Of a stretch of 64,000 nucleotides of DNA, positions 52,108 to 59,918 are shown one piece after another. The stretch's first letter is position 1. Each line of letters opens with the position of its first letter. Under the pieces are notes generated by a model. It saw nothing but the letters and a program-made list of their open reading frames with translations. It ran no database searches and was not told where the DNA came from. Made by a program: the position numbers and the translations under genes. This stretch comes from Caballeronia hypogeia. GTDB taxonomy: Bacteria > Pseudomonadota > Gammaproteobacteria > Burkholderiales > Burkholderiaceae. The stretch covers positions 1-64,000 of the forward strand of contig NZ_FCOA02000015.1 in NCBI RefSeq assembly GCF_001544875.2, in the 5' to 3' direction.

Positions 52108-52545
52108 ATGAAAACGAATGCGCTTCTGAAGAGCGCGCTGCTCGCGTGCGCGCTGACGATACCGCTCGCCGCGAACGCCACCGCGCTCGTGTACGAGCCG
52201 GTCAATCCGAATTTCGGCGGCAATCCGCTGAACGGACCGAATCTGCTCAACGAGGCGAATGCCCAGAACAAGTACAAGGACCCGTCGACCGAGAATCTCG
52301 GCACGGGCAGCCAGTCGACGCTCGATCAGTTCAACACGCAATTGCAGCAGGCGATTCTGTCGCGCGTCGCGTCGTCGATTTCGAGTTCGATCGTCGGCAC
52401 CGACGGCACGCTGCACCCCGGCACGATCAACACCGGCAACTTCTCGATCGCGATCACGCAAGTCACCGGCGGCAATCTGCAGGTGACCACGACCGACAAG
52501 ACCACGGGCGCATCCACCACTTTCATCGTCGGCAACGGCAAGTAA
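52108..52545 (+). CDS. csgF: Curli assembly factor CsgF
   Basis: Extracellular or periplasmic factor that plugs into CsgG and couples nucleation by CsgB. 145 residues, close to the usual ~138. Signal peptide through ANA (about 23), then ALVYEPVNPNFGGNPLNGPN, the conserved N-terminal region that binds CsgG, and a Gln/Ser-rich helix (STLDQFNTQLQQAIL). GGGGAATCACG precedes the ATG. Confidence 0.95.
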   Translation: MKTNALLKSALLACALTIPLAANATALVYEPVNPNFGGNPLNGPNLLNEANAQNKYKDPSTENLGTGSQSTLDQFNTQLQQAILSRVASSISSSIVGTDGTLHPGTINTGNFSIAITQVTGGNLQVTTTDKTTGASTTFIVGNGK

Positions 52546-52563
52546 TTCGAGAGCAGACACGAA

Positions 52564-53484
52564 ATGAGCAAGAACGCTTTCAGGGCTGCCGCGATGGGCG
52601 CCGTCGTCATTGCATCGGCGCTGCTTACGGGTTGCGTCACCGCGCCGATGCCTTCAGCCGGCAATGCCACGCTCACCCCGCCCACGCGTGTGACGCGTGA
52701 TCTCACGCATTTGCCGTCGCCGAAAGGAAGAATTGTCGCGGCCGTGTATGGCTTTCGCGATCTGACCGGCCAGTACAAGCCGTCGCCGGACAGCTCGTTT
52801 TCATCGCAGGTGACGCAGGGCGGCGCGTCGTTCCTTGTCAAGGCGATGCGCGATTCCGGTTGGTTCACGCCGGTCGAGCGCGAAAACCTTCAGGACCTGC
52901 TGACCGAGCGCAAGATCATGCGCGCGCTGGAAACGCCCGATGACAAGAAGAACGCGATTCCGCAGATCGGCGCGCTGGCGCCCGCGAGCATCGTGCTGGA
53001 AGGCGGCATCGTCGGGTATGACACGAACATCCGCACGGGCGGCGCGGGTGTGGCGTATCTGGGGATTTCGGCCTCGCAGCAATATCGCGTCGATCAGGTG
53101 ACGGTCAACCTGCGCGCGGTGGATATCCGCAACGGCACGATATTGAACAGCGTCTCGACGACCAAGACAATTTATTCGATTCAGATCGATACGGGCGTGT
53201 ACCGCTTCATTGGCTTCAAGGATCTGTTGCAGGCCGAAGCCGGCATGACGCGCAACGAGCCGCAGCAGCTTTGCGTGAACGAGGCGATCGAGTCGGCGCT
53301 GGTGCATCTGATCGTGCAAGGCGTGGCGAACCAGACGTGGGCGCTCAAGGACATGAAGGACTGGTACGACCCGACGATGCAGCGCTACCTGCAGGAGAAC
53401 CAGGGCTACGCGCAGACCATGGAAAGCGTGAATCCGCCGTATAGCCCGGAGAGGATCGATCCGCCGAAGACCATCGGCAGCTAG
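52564..53484 (+). CDS. csgG: Curli secretion pore lipoprotein CsgG
   Basis: Outer-membrane nonameric pore that exports CsgA and CsgB. 306 residues. Lipobox LTGC with Cys24. YGFRDLTGQYKPSPDSSFSS, then a pore-constriction region QYRVDQVTVNLRAVDI and the helix ALVHLIVQG are typical. The protein is ~30 residues longer than the E. coli form, mainly at the C-terminus (YGFAQTMES-like end, actual QGYAQTMESVNPPY). It lies 18 nt after csgF. Confidence 0.96.
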   Translation: MSKNAFRAAAMGAVVIASALLTGCVTAPMPSAGNATLTPPTRVTRDLTHLPSPKGRIVAAVYGFRDLTGQYKPSPDSSFSSQVTQGGASFLVKAMRDSGWFTPVERENLQDLLTERKIMRALETPDDKKNAIPQIGALAPASIVLEGGIVGYDTNIRTGGAGVAYLGISASQQYRVDQVTVNLRAVDIRNGTILNSVSTTKTIYSIQIDTGVYRFIGFKDLLQAEAGMTRNEPQQLCVNEAIESALVHLIVQGVANQTWALKDMKDWYDPTMQRYLQENQGYAQTMESVNPPYSPERIDPPKTIGS

Positions 53485-53523
53485 ACCGGCGGCTAAACGC
53501 AACTTGAACAGGAGGAGACCAGC

Positions 53524-54042
53524 ATGAAATCACTGCGCGCTTCGAAAGCCGCGCTGTGTGCGGCGCTCGGCGCGGCCGTGTCGCTCGCGGTGTATGCCGC
53601 GGATCTGTCGTCGGTGTCGGACTTCGGCCCGCCCGAACCGGGGTTCGGCGGCGCGACGCAGGTGGCGCGCGTCTCGCAGCAAGGCGCCGCAAACCGGCTG
53701 AGCGCCGTTCAGGCCGGGCAGAACGGCCTGATGGCGAATCAGATGGGCGTCGCCAATGCGGCTGCGACGGCGCAGGCGGGCAACGACAACTGGACGGTGT
53801 TGCAGCAAAGCGGCTATGCCAACCAGTATGCCGGCTATCAGGCGGGCCAGTACAACCGTTCCATCGCCGTGCAGAACGGCAGCGGTAACGAAGCAACGGT
53901 CACGCAGATTGGGAACTCGATGTCGTCGCAGGTGACGCAGTTGGGCGCCAACAACGAGATCTCCATTCTGCAGAACCGGAATGGCTCCGGACTGTCGGTC
54001 ACGCAGACCGGCGGCGCGAGGGCGGCAGTTCTCATGAAGTAG
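53524..54042 (+). CDS. csgB: Curlin minor subunit/nucleator CsgB-like
   Basis: Predicted amyloid nucleator. 172 residues: a signal peptide (cleavage near VYA), then about six degenerate curlin repeats of Q-x-G-x2-N type (ATQVARVSQQGAANRLSAVQ, AGNDNWTVLQQSGYANQYAG, NGSGNEATVTQIGN). Length and placement before csgA suggest CsgB, although CsgA/CsgB assignment by sequence alone is approximate. AGGAGGAG lies just upstream. Thirty-nine nt after csgG. Confidence 0.88.
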   Translation: MKSLRASKAALCAALGAAVSLAVYAADLSSVSDFGPPEPGFGGATQVARVSQQGAANRLSAVQAGQNGLMANQMGVANAAATAQAGNDNWTVLQQSGYANQYAGYQAGQYNRSIAVQNGSGNEATVTQIGNSMSSQVTQLGANNEISILQNRNGSGLSVTQTGGARAAVLMK

Positions 54043-54125
54043 GCAGCGATCCTTCCCGGCGCGACGCCGGGGCGAGGAGACCAGGAAGTTCGTTTCAGTG
54101 CGGGTGTGGTGGGTAGTGTGGATTC

Positions 54126-54149
54126 GGCTGACAGCGGGGGTTGTCAGCC
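54126..54149 (+). promoter_or_regulatory. Stem-loop between csgB and csgA
   Basis: GGCTGACA and TGTCAGCC form a perfect 8-bp stem around an 8-nt G-rich loop, 52 nt before the csgA ATG. There is no T-tract. It could protect csgA mRNA or partly attenuate, giving csgA and csgB different levels. Confidence 0.55.
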
Positions 54150-54201
54150 GTTAGGGTAACTAACTGCTGTAACTAAAACATCAAATCGACGAGGCATAAA
54201 A

Positions 54202-55476
54202 ATGAAAGTCAAGGCAATCATCATCGCAATGGGTCTGGCAGCACTGGCATCGACGTCGGCTTTCGCTGATTCGAGCTTCGAAGGCGCAACGGTCGGCCAG
54301 TTCGGCGTCGGCAACACCGCGAATGTGACGCAAACGAACTCGACCAACGACAAGGTCAACGTGCGGCAAAACGCCGACGGCGCGAACGTCACGGTCCAGT
54401 CGGACGCAGGCGGCTACAACGTGACCGACATTCAGCAAAACGGCAACGTCAAAGGCGCGTCGAAGCTGAGCGCGACGTTGACGCAAAGCCAGGCTGTCGC
54501 CGAGAACACCACCATCAAGCAGACCGGCAACAACCTCGGCGCGACGATTTCGCAAACGTCGTCGATGTACGACACCGACACGGTCAATCAAGCCGGCAAG
54601 AACGCGTCGGCGACCATCACCCGCAGCGGCTCGAGCTACAACAAGGTCAACATCGATCAGGGCACGGGCATCACTTCGGGCTCGACCGACGGCGCCAAGG
54701 CGACGGTCACGCAGACCAACACGGTTGCCAACACCGTCGACATCCTGCAAGGCAGCAAGTCGGGCATCGCGACGGTCGACCAGCGTAACGGCGGCTACAA
54801 CCACGCGCGTATCGAGCAGACGGGCGGCGGCACGGACGGCAAGATCGAGCAATGGGCTGAAGTCGGCGACACTGCGTCGATCAAGCAGAGCGATGCAGCT
54901 CGTTCGCAGATCCACTCGGAGAACGGCGGCTACAACACGAACACGATCGTGCAGAGCGGCGCCAACGCACCGCACTACGCTCAAATCAACCAGAGCTACG
55001 CGAACAACGACAAGACGACGATCATCCAGACCGGCCCGCAATACAACGAAGGCTATGTCGACCAGATTCGTTCGTCGAACGACACGGCGTTCATGATCCA
55101 GGACGGCGACACCAACAAGGCAGCGGCTCGTCAGAACTACGGCAGCGGCAATACCGTCGTCGCGGCGCAAGTCGGCGGCCACAACAAGATGGATCTGACG
55201 CAGCAGGCCGCGTTCGAATCCACGCTGCTGGCAGGCCAGCTCGGCGGCTACAACAACATCACGGCATCGCAGTCGGGCACGAAGGAAGAGCTGACGATCG
55301 CGCAGGTCGGCGACCTCAACACCGCGAACGCTTCGCAGACCGGTTCGTACAACACGGCAATGATCACGCAAGTCGGCTTCGGCAACGCGGCCACGACGGC
55401 GCAGAGCGGCGTGGGCAATGCGACGGTTGTCACCCAGGGCGGCGCGTTCAACAAGGCCAATATCGTTCAGAAGTAA
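54202..55476 (+). CDS. csgA: Large curlin major subunit CsgA-like, ~17 repeats
   Basis: Main amyloid fibre subunit. 424 residues against ~150 for E. coli CsgA. Signal peptide of 22 residues (ending SAFA), then about 17 repeats of 18-30 residues with paired Q/N ladders (VTQTNSTND, TTIKQTGNN, VNQAGKNASATITRSGSSYN, ITQVGFGNAATTAQSGVGN). Irregular units of 28-30 residues occur near residues 80 and 160. No other domain. GAGG ribosome site. Last gene of the operon, followed by a terminator. Confidence 0.9.
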   Translation: MKVKAIIIAMGLAALASTSAFADSSFEGATVGQFGVGNTANVTQTNSTNDKVNVRQNADGANVTVQSDAGGYNVTDIQQNGNVKGASKLSATLTQSQAVAENTTIKQTGNNLGATISQTSSMYDTDTVNQAGKNASATITRSGSSYNKVNIDQGTGITSGSTDGAKATVTQTNTVANTVDILQGSKSGIATVDQRNGGYNHARIEQTGGGTDGKIEQWAEVGDTASIKQSDAARSQIHSENGGYNTNTIVQSGANAPHYAQINQSYANNDKTTIIQTGPQYNEGYVDQIRSSNDTAFMIQDGDTNKAAARQNYGSGNTVVAAQVGGHNKMDLTQQAAFESTLLAGQLGGYNNITASQSGTKEELTIAQVGDLNTANASQTGSYNTAMITQVGFGNAATTAQSGVGNATVVTQGGAFNKANIVQK

Positions 55477-55499
55477 GACGGCGGCCGTTTGAAGTATCG

Positions 55500-55542
55500 C
55501 GGGCGGAAAGCGGCTTTTCGAGGCTGCTCTCCGCCCGTTTTT
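55500..55542 (+). terminator. Intrinsic terminator of the curli operon
   Basis: CGGGCGGA pairs with TCCGCCCG, with further inner pairing (AGCGGC/GCTGCT region), followed by TTTTT. It lies 24 nt after the csgA stop. Confidence 0.85.
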
Positions 55543-55550
55543 CTTGGCCA

Positions 55551-55581
55551 AGAAAAAACGCCAACCCGCTAGGGTTGGCGT
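55551..55581 (-). terminator. Bidirectional terminator, main use for aceA
   Basis: ACGCCAACCC and GGGTTGGCGT form a 10-bp perfect stem with a 4-base loop. Read on the - strand it is followed by six T residues, and it is 22 nt after the aceA stop; on the + strand it gives a shorter T-run and can back up the curli terminator. Confidence 0.88.
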
Positions 55582-55602
55582 TTTGCCTGGGGATTACTGA
55601 TA

Positions 55603-57183
55603 TCAAAACTGATTCATGGTGTTGTCCTTGCCCGCCGCTTTCAGGGCTGCTTCACCGCTGAAATACTCCTTGTGATCGTCGCCGATGTCCGAGCCCGACA
55701 TGTTCTGGTGCTTGACGCACGCGATGCCCTGACGGATTTCCTTGCGCTGCACGCCAGCCACGTAACCCAGCATGCCTTGGTCACCGAAGTATTCCTTGGC
55801 CAGATTGTCGGTCGACAGCGCGGCGGTGTGGTAGGTCGGCAGCGTAATAAGGTGGTGGAAGATGCCCGCTTCGCGCGAGGAGTCGGCCTGGAAGGTCCGG
55901 ATCTTTTCGTCGGCGAGCGTCGCCAGTTCGGTCTGGTCGTATTCCACGCTCATCAGCTGCGCGCGGTCGTACGCGGAGACATCCTTGCCCGCGGCCTTCA
56001 TCGCGTCATACGCCTGCTGACGGAAATTCAGGGTCCAGTTGAACGACGGGCTGTTGTTGTACACCAGCTTGGCGTTCGGGATGACCTTGCGAATCTCGCT
56101 GACCATGCCGCCGATCTGGGCGATATGCGGTTTTTCGGTTTCGATCCACAGCAGGTCGGCGCCGTTTTGCAGCGCGGTGACGCAATCCAGTACGCAGCGC
56201 GCTTCGCCCGTGCCGGCGCGGAACTGGAACAGGTTGCTCGGCAGGCGCTTGGGACGCAGCAGCTTGCCGTCGCGCTTGATGATGACGTCACCGTTGCCGA
56301 GTTCGTCGGGCGACAACTCCTCGCAATCGAGGAACGAGTTGTATTGGTCGCCCAGGTCGCCCGGCGTGTGGGTCACCGCGATCTGCTTGGTCAGGCCCGC
56401 GCCCAGCGAGTCGGTACGGCACACGATGATGCCGTCGTCCACGCCCAGTTCCAGGAAGGCATAGCGAATAGCGCGCACTTTGGCCAGGAAGTCCTCGTGC
56501 GGCACGGTGACCTTGCCGTCCTGGTGGCCGCATTGCTTCTCGTCGGACACCTGGTTTTCGATCTGAATGCAGCACGCGCCCGCTTCGATGAACTGCTTGG
56601 CGAGCAGGTAGGTTGCTTCGGCGTTGCCGAAACCCGCGTCGATGTCGGCGATGATCGGCACGACGTGCGTCACGTGGTTGTCGATTTTTTCCTGGATGGC
56701 GGCCTTGGCCGGGCCTTGCGCAGCGTCCAGTTGACGGAACAGGCCGCCCAGTTCACGCGCGTCGGCCTGGCGCAGGAACGTGTACAGCTCGCGGATCAGC
56801 GCGCTGACCGAGGTCTTTTCGTGCATCGACTGGTCCGGCAGCGGGCCGAACTCGGAACGCAGTGCCGCCACCATCCAGCCGGACAGATAGAGGTAGCGAC
56901 GCTCGGTGCTGTTGAAGTGCTTCTTGATGGAGATCATCTTCTGCTGACCGATGAAGCCGTGCCAGCAGCCGAGCGACTGGGTGTACTTCGAGGGATCGGC
57001 GTCGTAGGCGGCCATGTCGGCGCGCATGATCTTCGCGGTATATCTGGCGATGTCCAGTCCCGTTTTGAACTTGTTCTGGGCGCGCATGCGTGCCGCATAT
57101 TCGGGATTGATGGCATTCCACGCGCTGCCTTGTTGCTCCTTCAAACCAGCCACTGCCTTGATGTCGTCTTGATATTGGGTCAT
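55603..57183 (-). CDS. aceA: Isocitrate lyase
   Basis: Glyoxylate-shunt enzyme that splits isocitrate into succinate and glyoxylate. ATG 57183 has an AGGAG upstream; TTG 57189 is also in frame. 526 residues, the longer ICL form of pseudomonads and Burkholderiaceae. The catalytic loop KQCGHQ (Cys218) is present, as are TEKPHIAQIGGMV and YNNSPSFNW. It is monocistronic and controlled from a region with a palindrome (57286-57299). No malate synthase gene is in the window. Confidence 0.97.
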   Translation of the reverse strand: MTQYQDDIKAVAGLKEQQGSAWNAINPEYAARMRAQNKFKTGLDIARYTAKIMRADMAAYDADPSKYTQSLGCWHGFIGQQKMISIKKHFNSTERRYLYLSGWMVAALRSEFGPLPDQSMHEKTSVSALIRELYTFLRQADARELGGLFRQLDAAQGPAKAAIQEKIDNHVTHVVPIIADIDAGFGNAEATYLLAKQFIEAGACCIQIENQVSDEKQCGHQDGKVTVPHEDFLAKVRAIRYAFLELGVDDGIIVCRTDSLGAGLTKQIAVTHTPGDLGDQYNSFLDCEELSPDELGNGDVIIKRDGKLLRPKRLPSNLFQFRAGTGEARCVLDCVTALQNGADLLWIETEKPHIAQIGGMVSEIRKVIPNAKLVYNNSPSFNWTLNFRQQAYDAMKAAGKDVSAYDRAQLMSVEYDQTELATLADEKIRTFQADSSREAGIFHHLITLPTYHTAALSTDNLAKEYFGDQGMLGYVAGVQRKEIRQGIACVKHQNMSGSDIGDDHKEYFSGEAALKAAGKDNTMNQF

Positions 57184-57285
57184 TTGCAATCTCCTGGGAA
57201 CAAGCGCATTTCAATAGATGATTCGGCGTGCCGCTGCGTATGTCGACGCGAACTGCATGACTTAATAGTAACGCAATCTCGCTCA

Positions 57286-57299
57286 GTCTTATATAAGAC
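57286..57299. promoter_or_regulatory. Perfect 14-bp palindrome upstream of aceA
   Basis: GTCTTATATAAGAC, about 100 nt before the aceA ATG, followed by a partial repeat CAAGACATA. It resembles operators of GntR-type regulators of central-carbon genes in beta-proteobacteria (from memory). The core TATA could overlap a -10 element. Confidence 0.55.
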
Positions 57300-57491
57300 A
57301 CAAGACATAGTTTGTGCTTATTTATCAGAGACATAGAACGTCATTTTTGCAATGCAGAACACGTTTTCAGGCAGTGAAAACAGATGACGCGGGAGTTCGG
57401 GCGAATACTTCCACCATGTGAAACGTGCTTTCGGCATTCTGATTGAGCATTCGGCAGGCACGGCGCTGCCGCACCTTTTCCCCGGCGAAAC

Positions 57492-57671
57492 CATTATGTC
57501 GACGCGGAGCCGCTTGACGAACGACGCCATCTGCTGCGGCTGTGGCTCACGGTGTCCGACTGGCCCGCGATGCCCGACGCACAAGTCTTCCACAAGCCCG
57601 AGGATTTGCGCATGTGGGCGCAATACCGCCTGCTGCTCGAAGCGGGGCAGGTCGCACAGATGCTCGAGTGA
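57492..57671 (+). pseudogene. TauD/TfdA-type dioxygenase remnant
   Basis: About 60 C-terminal residues in one frame, ending in TGA: HYVDAEPLDERRHLLRLWLT, DWPAMPDAQVFHKPEDLRMW, then LLLEAGQVAQMLE. RRHLLRLWL is a hallmark of the C-terminal part of TauD/TfdA-like 2-oxoglutarate dioxygenases. The rest of the enzyme, including the iron ligands, is absent. Confidence 0.6.
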
Positions 57672-57675
57672 TTGC

Positions 57676-58112
57676 GCCGAAGTCGCGGTGGGAGAGATCG
57701 TCACCTGCGACGTCGATCTCGCGATGTTCCACGATTCGAGCGGTTCGCGCCGCCTGAAGCCGATGCTCGAAGAACTCGGCGCGCTGCTTTGGGATGCGTC
57801 GAAGATCGTGCCCGAAGCCGATGACGAATCGCGCCGCATCGTGCGCATCGCGCGCGACTGGGACGCGCAGAAGCAGTTGCCGCACGTGTACGACAGCGTC
57901 GGCATCTGTCATGTCGTGCTGCCCGAGCACGGACATGTGCGGCCTGACATGTTCTGCGTCGGCGGCGCGTTCGGCGCGTATATGTTCGGCATTGGCAGCA
58001 CGGAGATGCCGGGTGTCGCGGTGTCGGGGCAGATCTGGGTAAAGGTGCCGCAGACGTCGCGCATGCGCTGGCACGGACGTCTCGCGCGCGGCGTCACCGC
58101 GAAGGACATGAT
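57676..58112 (+). pseudogene. Aconitase/isopropylmalate-isomerase large-subunit remnant
   Basis: A continuous frame of ~145 residues with visible in-frame gaps: VAVGEIVTCDVDLAMFHDSS, RRLKPMLEELGALLWDASKI, PEADDESRRIVRIARDW, VYDSVGICHVVLPEHGHVRP, GGAFGAYMFGIGSTEM and RMRWHGRLARGVTAKDMI. Expected family blocks such as the DHY segment before PEAD and the GDSHSPTG segment before GAFG are missing, and the two C-terminal cysteine ligand regions are gone. It runs directly into the next remnant. Confidence 0.7.
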
Positions 58113-58534
58113 CGAAGGCGAGCTGGAGGATCAGACGTTCCCGAAGCGCTGCGATCATCTCGACGGCAAGAGCGTGATCCCTGTCGCGGGGATGTGCGGC
58201 AAGCTGCGCGTCGCGACACGCTGATTCTGGCCCGCACGGATGCGCTCGCGGTGGAAGGTCTCGATGCCGCGCTCGAACGCGCCGAACGCTATCTGGAAGC
58301 GAGCGTCGATGCGCTGTTTATCGAAGCACCGCGCTCGGCCGCGCAGATGGATGCGGCCTGCTCGCGGCTTTCGCATCGTGATCTTTCCCGGCGGCGCGGC
58401 GCGCGCGGTGGCTCATACGCTGCAAGGCTTCTAAGGCAGCTTGCGCGAGCACGGCACGAGCGCGCCGTGGAAAGAGCCTGAACGCGATCATCGGCAAGCC
58501 GGAACTGATGCACGAAGCGCGGCGCTACGAGTAA
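58113..58534 (+). pseudogene. PEP mutase/isocitrate lyase family remnant
   Basis: Opens with ELEDQTFPKRCDHLDGKSVI, the catalytic KRC-containing loop, then breaks at CGKLRVA. Another frame reads DTLILARTDALAVEGLDAAL, ERYLEASVDALFIEAPRSAA; a third reads FRIVIFPGGAARAVAHTLQG, then a stop, then SLREHGTSAPWK and finally LNAIIGKPELMHEARRYE with stop at 58534. At least three internal deletions or shifts. The original is an oxaloacetate decarboxylase/methylisocitrate lyase-like protein of ~290 residues. Confidence 0.78.
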
Positions 58535-58562
58535 CGCAGGCCCGGCGATCGCACGATGTGGT

Positions 58563-59894
58563 TCAGCGCAGCCATGCGAAGGCCGCGAGCGCGATCATGA
58601 CCGTGATCGCGCCGCCGATGCGCGTCGCGATCTGCGCGAACGGCATCAGCTCCATGCGGTTGGCGGCGGTCAGAATCGCCACATCGCCCGTGCCGCCCAG
58701 CCCGCTATGCGTCGCGTTCACGATGGCCGCTTCCACCGGATACATCCCCATGCGGCGCGCGACGAAGAAGCCCGTCAGCGTGAGCGTGAGCACGGTGGAG
58801 ACGGCCGTCACGATGTTGACCCAGTGAAACGCGGTAACGATCTCGCCCCAGGGCGTCATCGCGACGCTGATCGCGAACATCAGCGGATAGGTGACGGCGG
58901 TGGAGAAGAAGCCATACATGAAGCGCGCGCCGCCTCGCACACGTGGCGACACGAGCTGAAAGAACTGCGCGGCGACGACGAGCACGAGCATCACCACAGG
59001 CGCGGGCCAGTCGAAATACTGATGACTCAATACGCCGAGCAGATACAGCGCGATGGCCGTCGCACCCGCGGCGGCGACCGAGTTCACGTCGAATTCGAAC
59101 GACGGGGACTGCGCGCTCCCCACGTCGTCGTCTTGCGCGACGGTCAGACGCCCGTTGCCCGTGAGATGCGGGCGTCGCGTGCCGAGATAGCTCAGCATGC
59201 CCGCGCAGCAGATTGCCGCGATATTGCCGAGCATCACCGCTGACAGCACTTGCGCGAAAAGCGGTCCCTGTTCGACGCCGAGAATCTGCGCATACCCCGC
59301 GGAAAGCGGCAACGCACCTTCGCCGACGCCGCCCGCCATGATCGGCACGACGACCATGAAGAGCGCGTGCTTCATGTCGAGTCCGAGCACGGTGCCGACC
59401 GCGGTTCCGACGACAGCCGCCGCGACCGATCCGCTCGCCACCGGAATGAAGATGCGCACAAAGCCCTTCACGAGCGTCTGCCGGTCCATGCTCAACACAC
59501 TGCCGACGATGATCGCCGCGATGAACAGATACAGGAAGTTCGACTGCTTCGTGAACGTCGTCACGGCTTTCGTGACAGGCGCGGGCATCAGCTCGTAGTA
59601 GACCAGCATCGACGGAATGAACGCCGCGAAGATGGAGGTCGCGCCGATGTGGCGGATCCACGGGATGCGTTTGGCGAGCTCCGCGCACGTGAAGCCGCCG
59701 ACCGCCACCAGCGCGATGCCTGTCGGCAGGTCGGACGCGAGCTTGCCGTGCGCGCTCATCGCGGCGAGCACGGCGATCAGCACCAGATAGACCGGCAGGG
59801 GCAGTGCGCCGATGCGCACGTCGAACACGCGCCACCAGCGTTCCTTGAGGCCCGTGCTCTGGTCTTGACGGATGGATTGTGCAGAGGACTTCAT
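58563..59894 (-). CDS. 2-Hydroxycarboxylate transporter family protein (CitS/CimH-like)
   Basis: Inner-membrane Na+ or H+ symporter for malate, citrate or citramalate-type acids. ATG 59894 with GGAGACC upstream is preferred over ATG 59912. 443 residues, about 11 hydrophobic helices; the two re-entrant GG motifs are visible as MAGGVGEGALPLS and GLGGTGDVAIL. The last gene of the five-gene operon, 24 nt after atoE. Confidence 0.92.
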   Translation of the reverse strand: MKSSAQSIRQDQSTGLKERWWRVFDVRIGALPLPVYLVLIAVLAAMSAHGKLASDLPTGIALVAVGGFTCAELAKRIPWIRHIGATSIFAAFIPSMLVYYELMPAPVTKAVTTFTKQSNFLYLFIAAIIVGSVLSMDRQTLVKGFVRIFIPVASGSVAAAVVGTAVGTVLGLDMKHALFMVVVPIMAGGVGEGALPLSAGYAQILGVEQGPLFAQVLSAVMLGNIAAICCAGMLSYLGTRRPHLTGNGRLTVAQDDDVGSAQSPSFEFDVNSVAAAGATAIALYLLGVLSHQYFDWPAPVVMLVLVVAAQFFQLVSPRVRGGARFMYGFFSTAVTYPLMFAISVAMTPWGEIVTAFHWVNIVTAVSTVLTLTLTGFFVARRMGMYPVEAAIVNATHSGLGGTGDVAILTAANRMELMPFAQIATRIGGAITVMIALAAFAWLR

Positions 59895-59918
59895 CGATCG
59901 GTCTCCGTTCATTGCACG

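Noticed and set aside
54181..55551. 456-codon frame antisense to csgA
   Set aside because: It reflects csgA repeats; the csgA signal peptide and curlin repeats are on the + strand.
55541..55554. Palindrome TTCTTGGCCAAGAA as an operator
   Set aside because: It lies between two convergent terminators, far from any start codon, and is more simply part of that terminator region.
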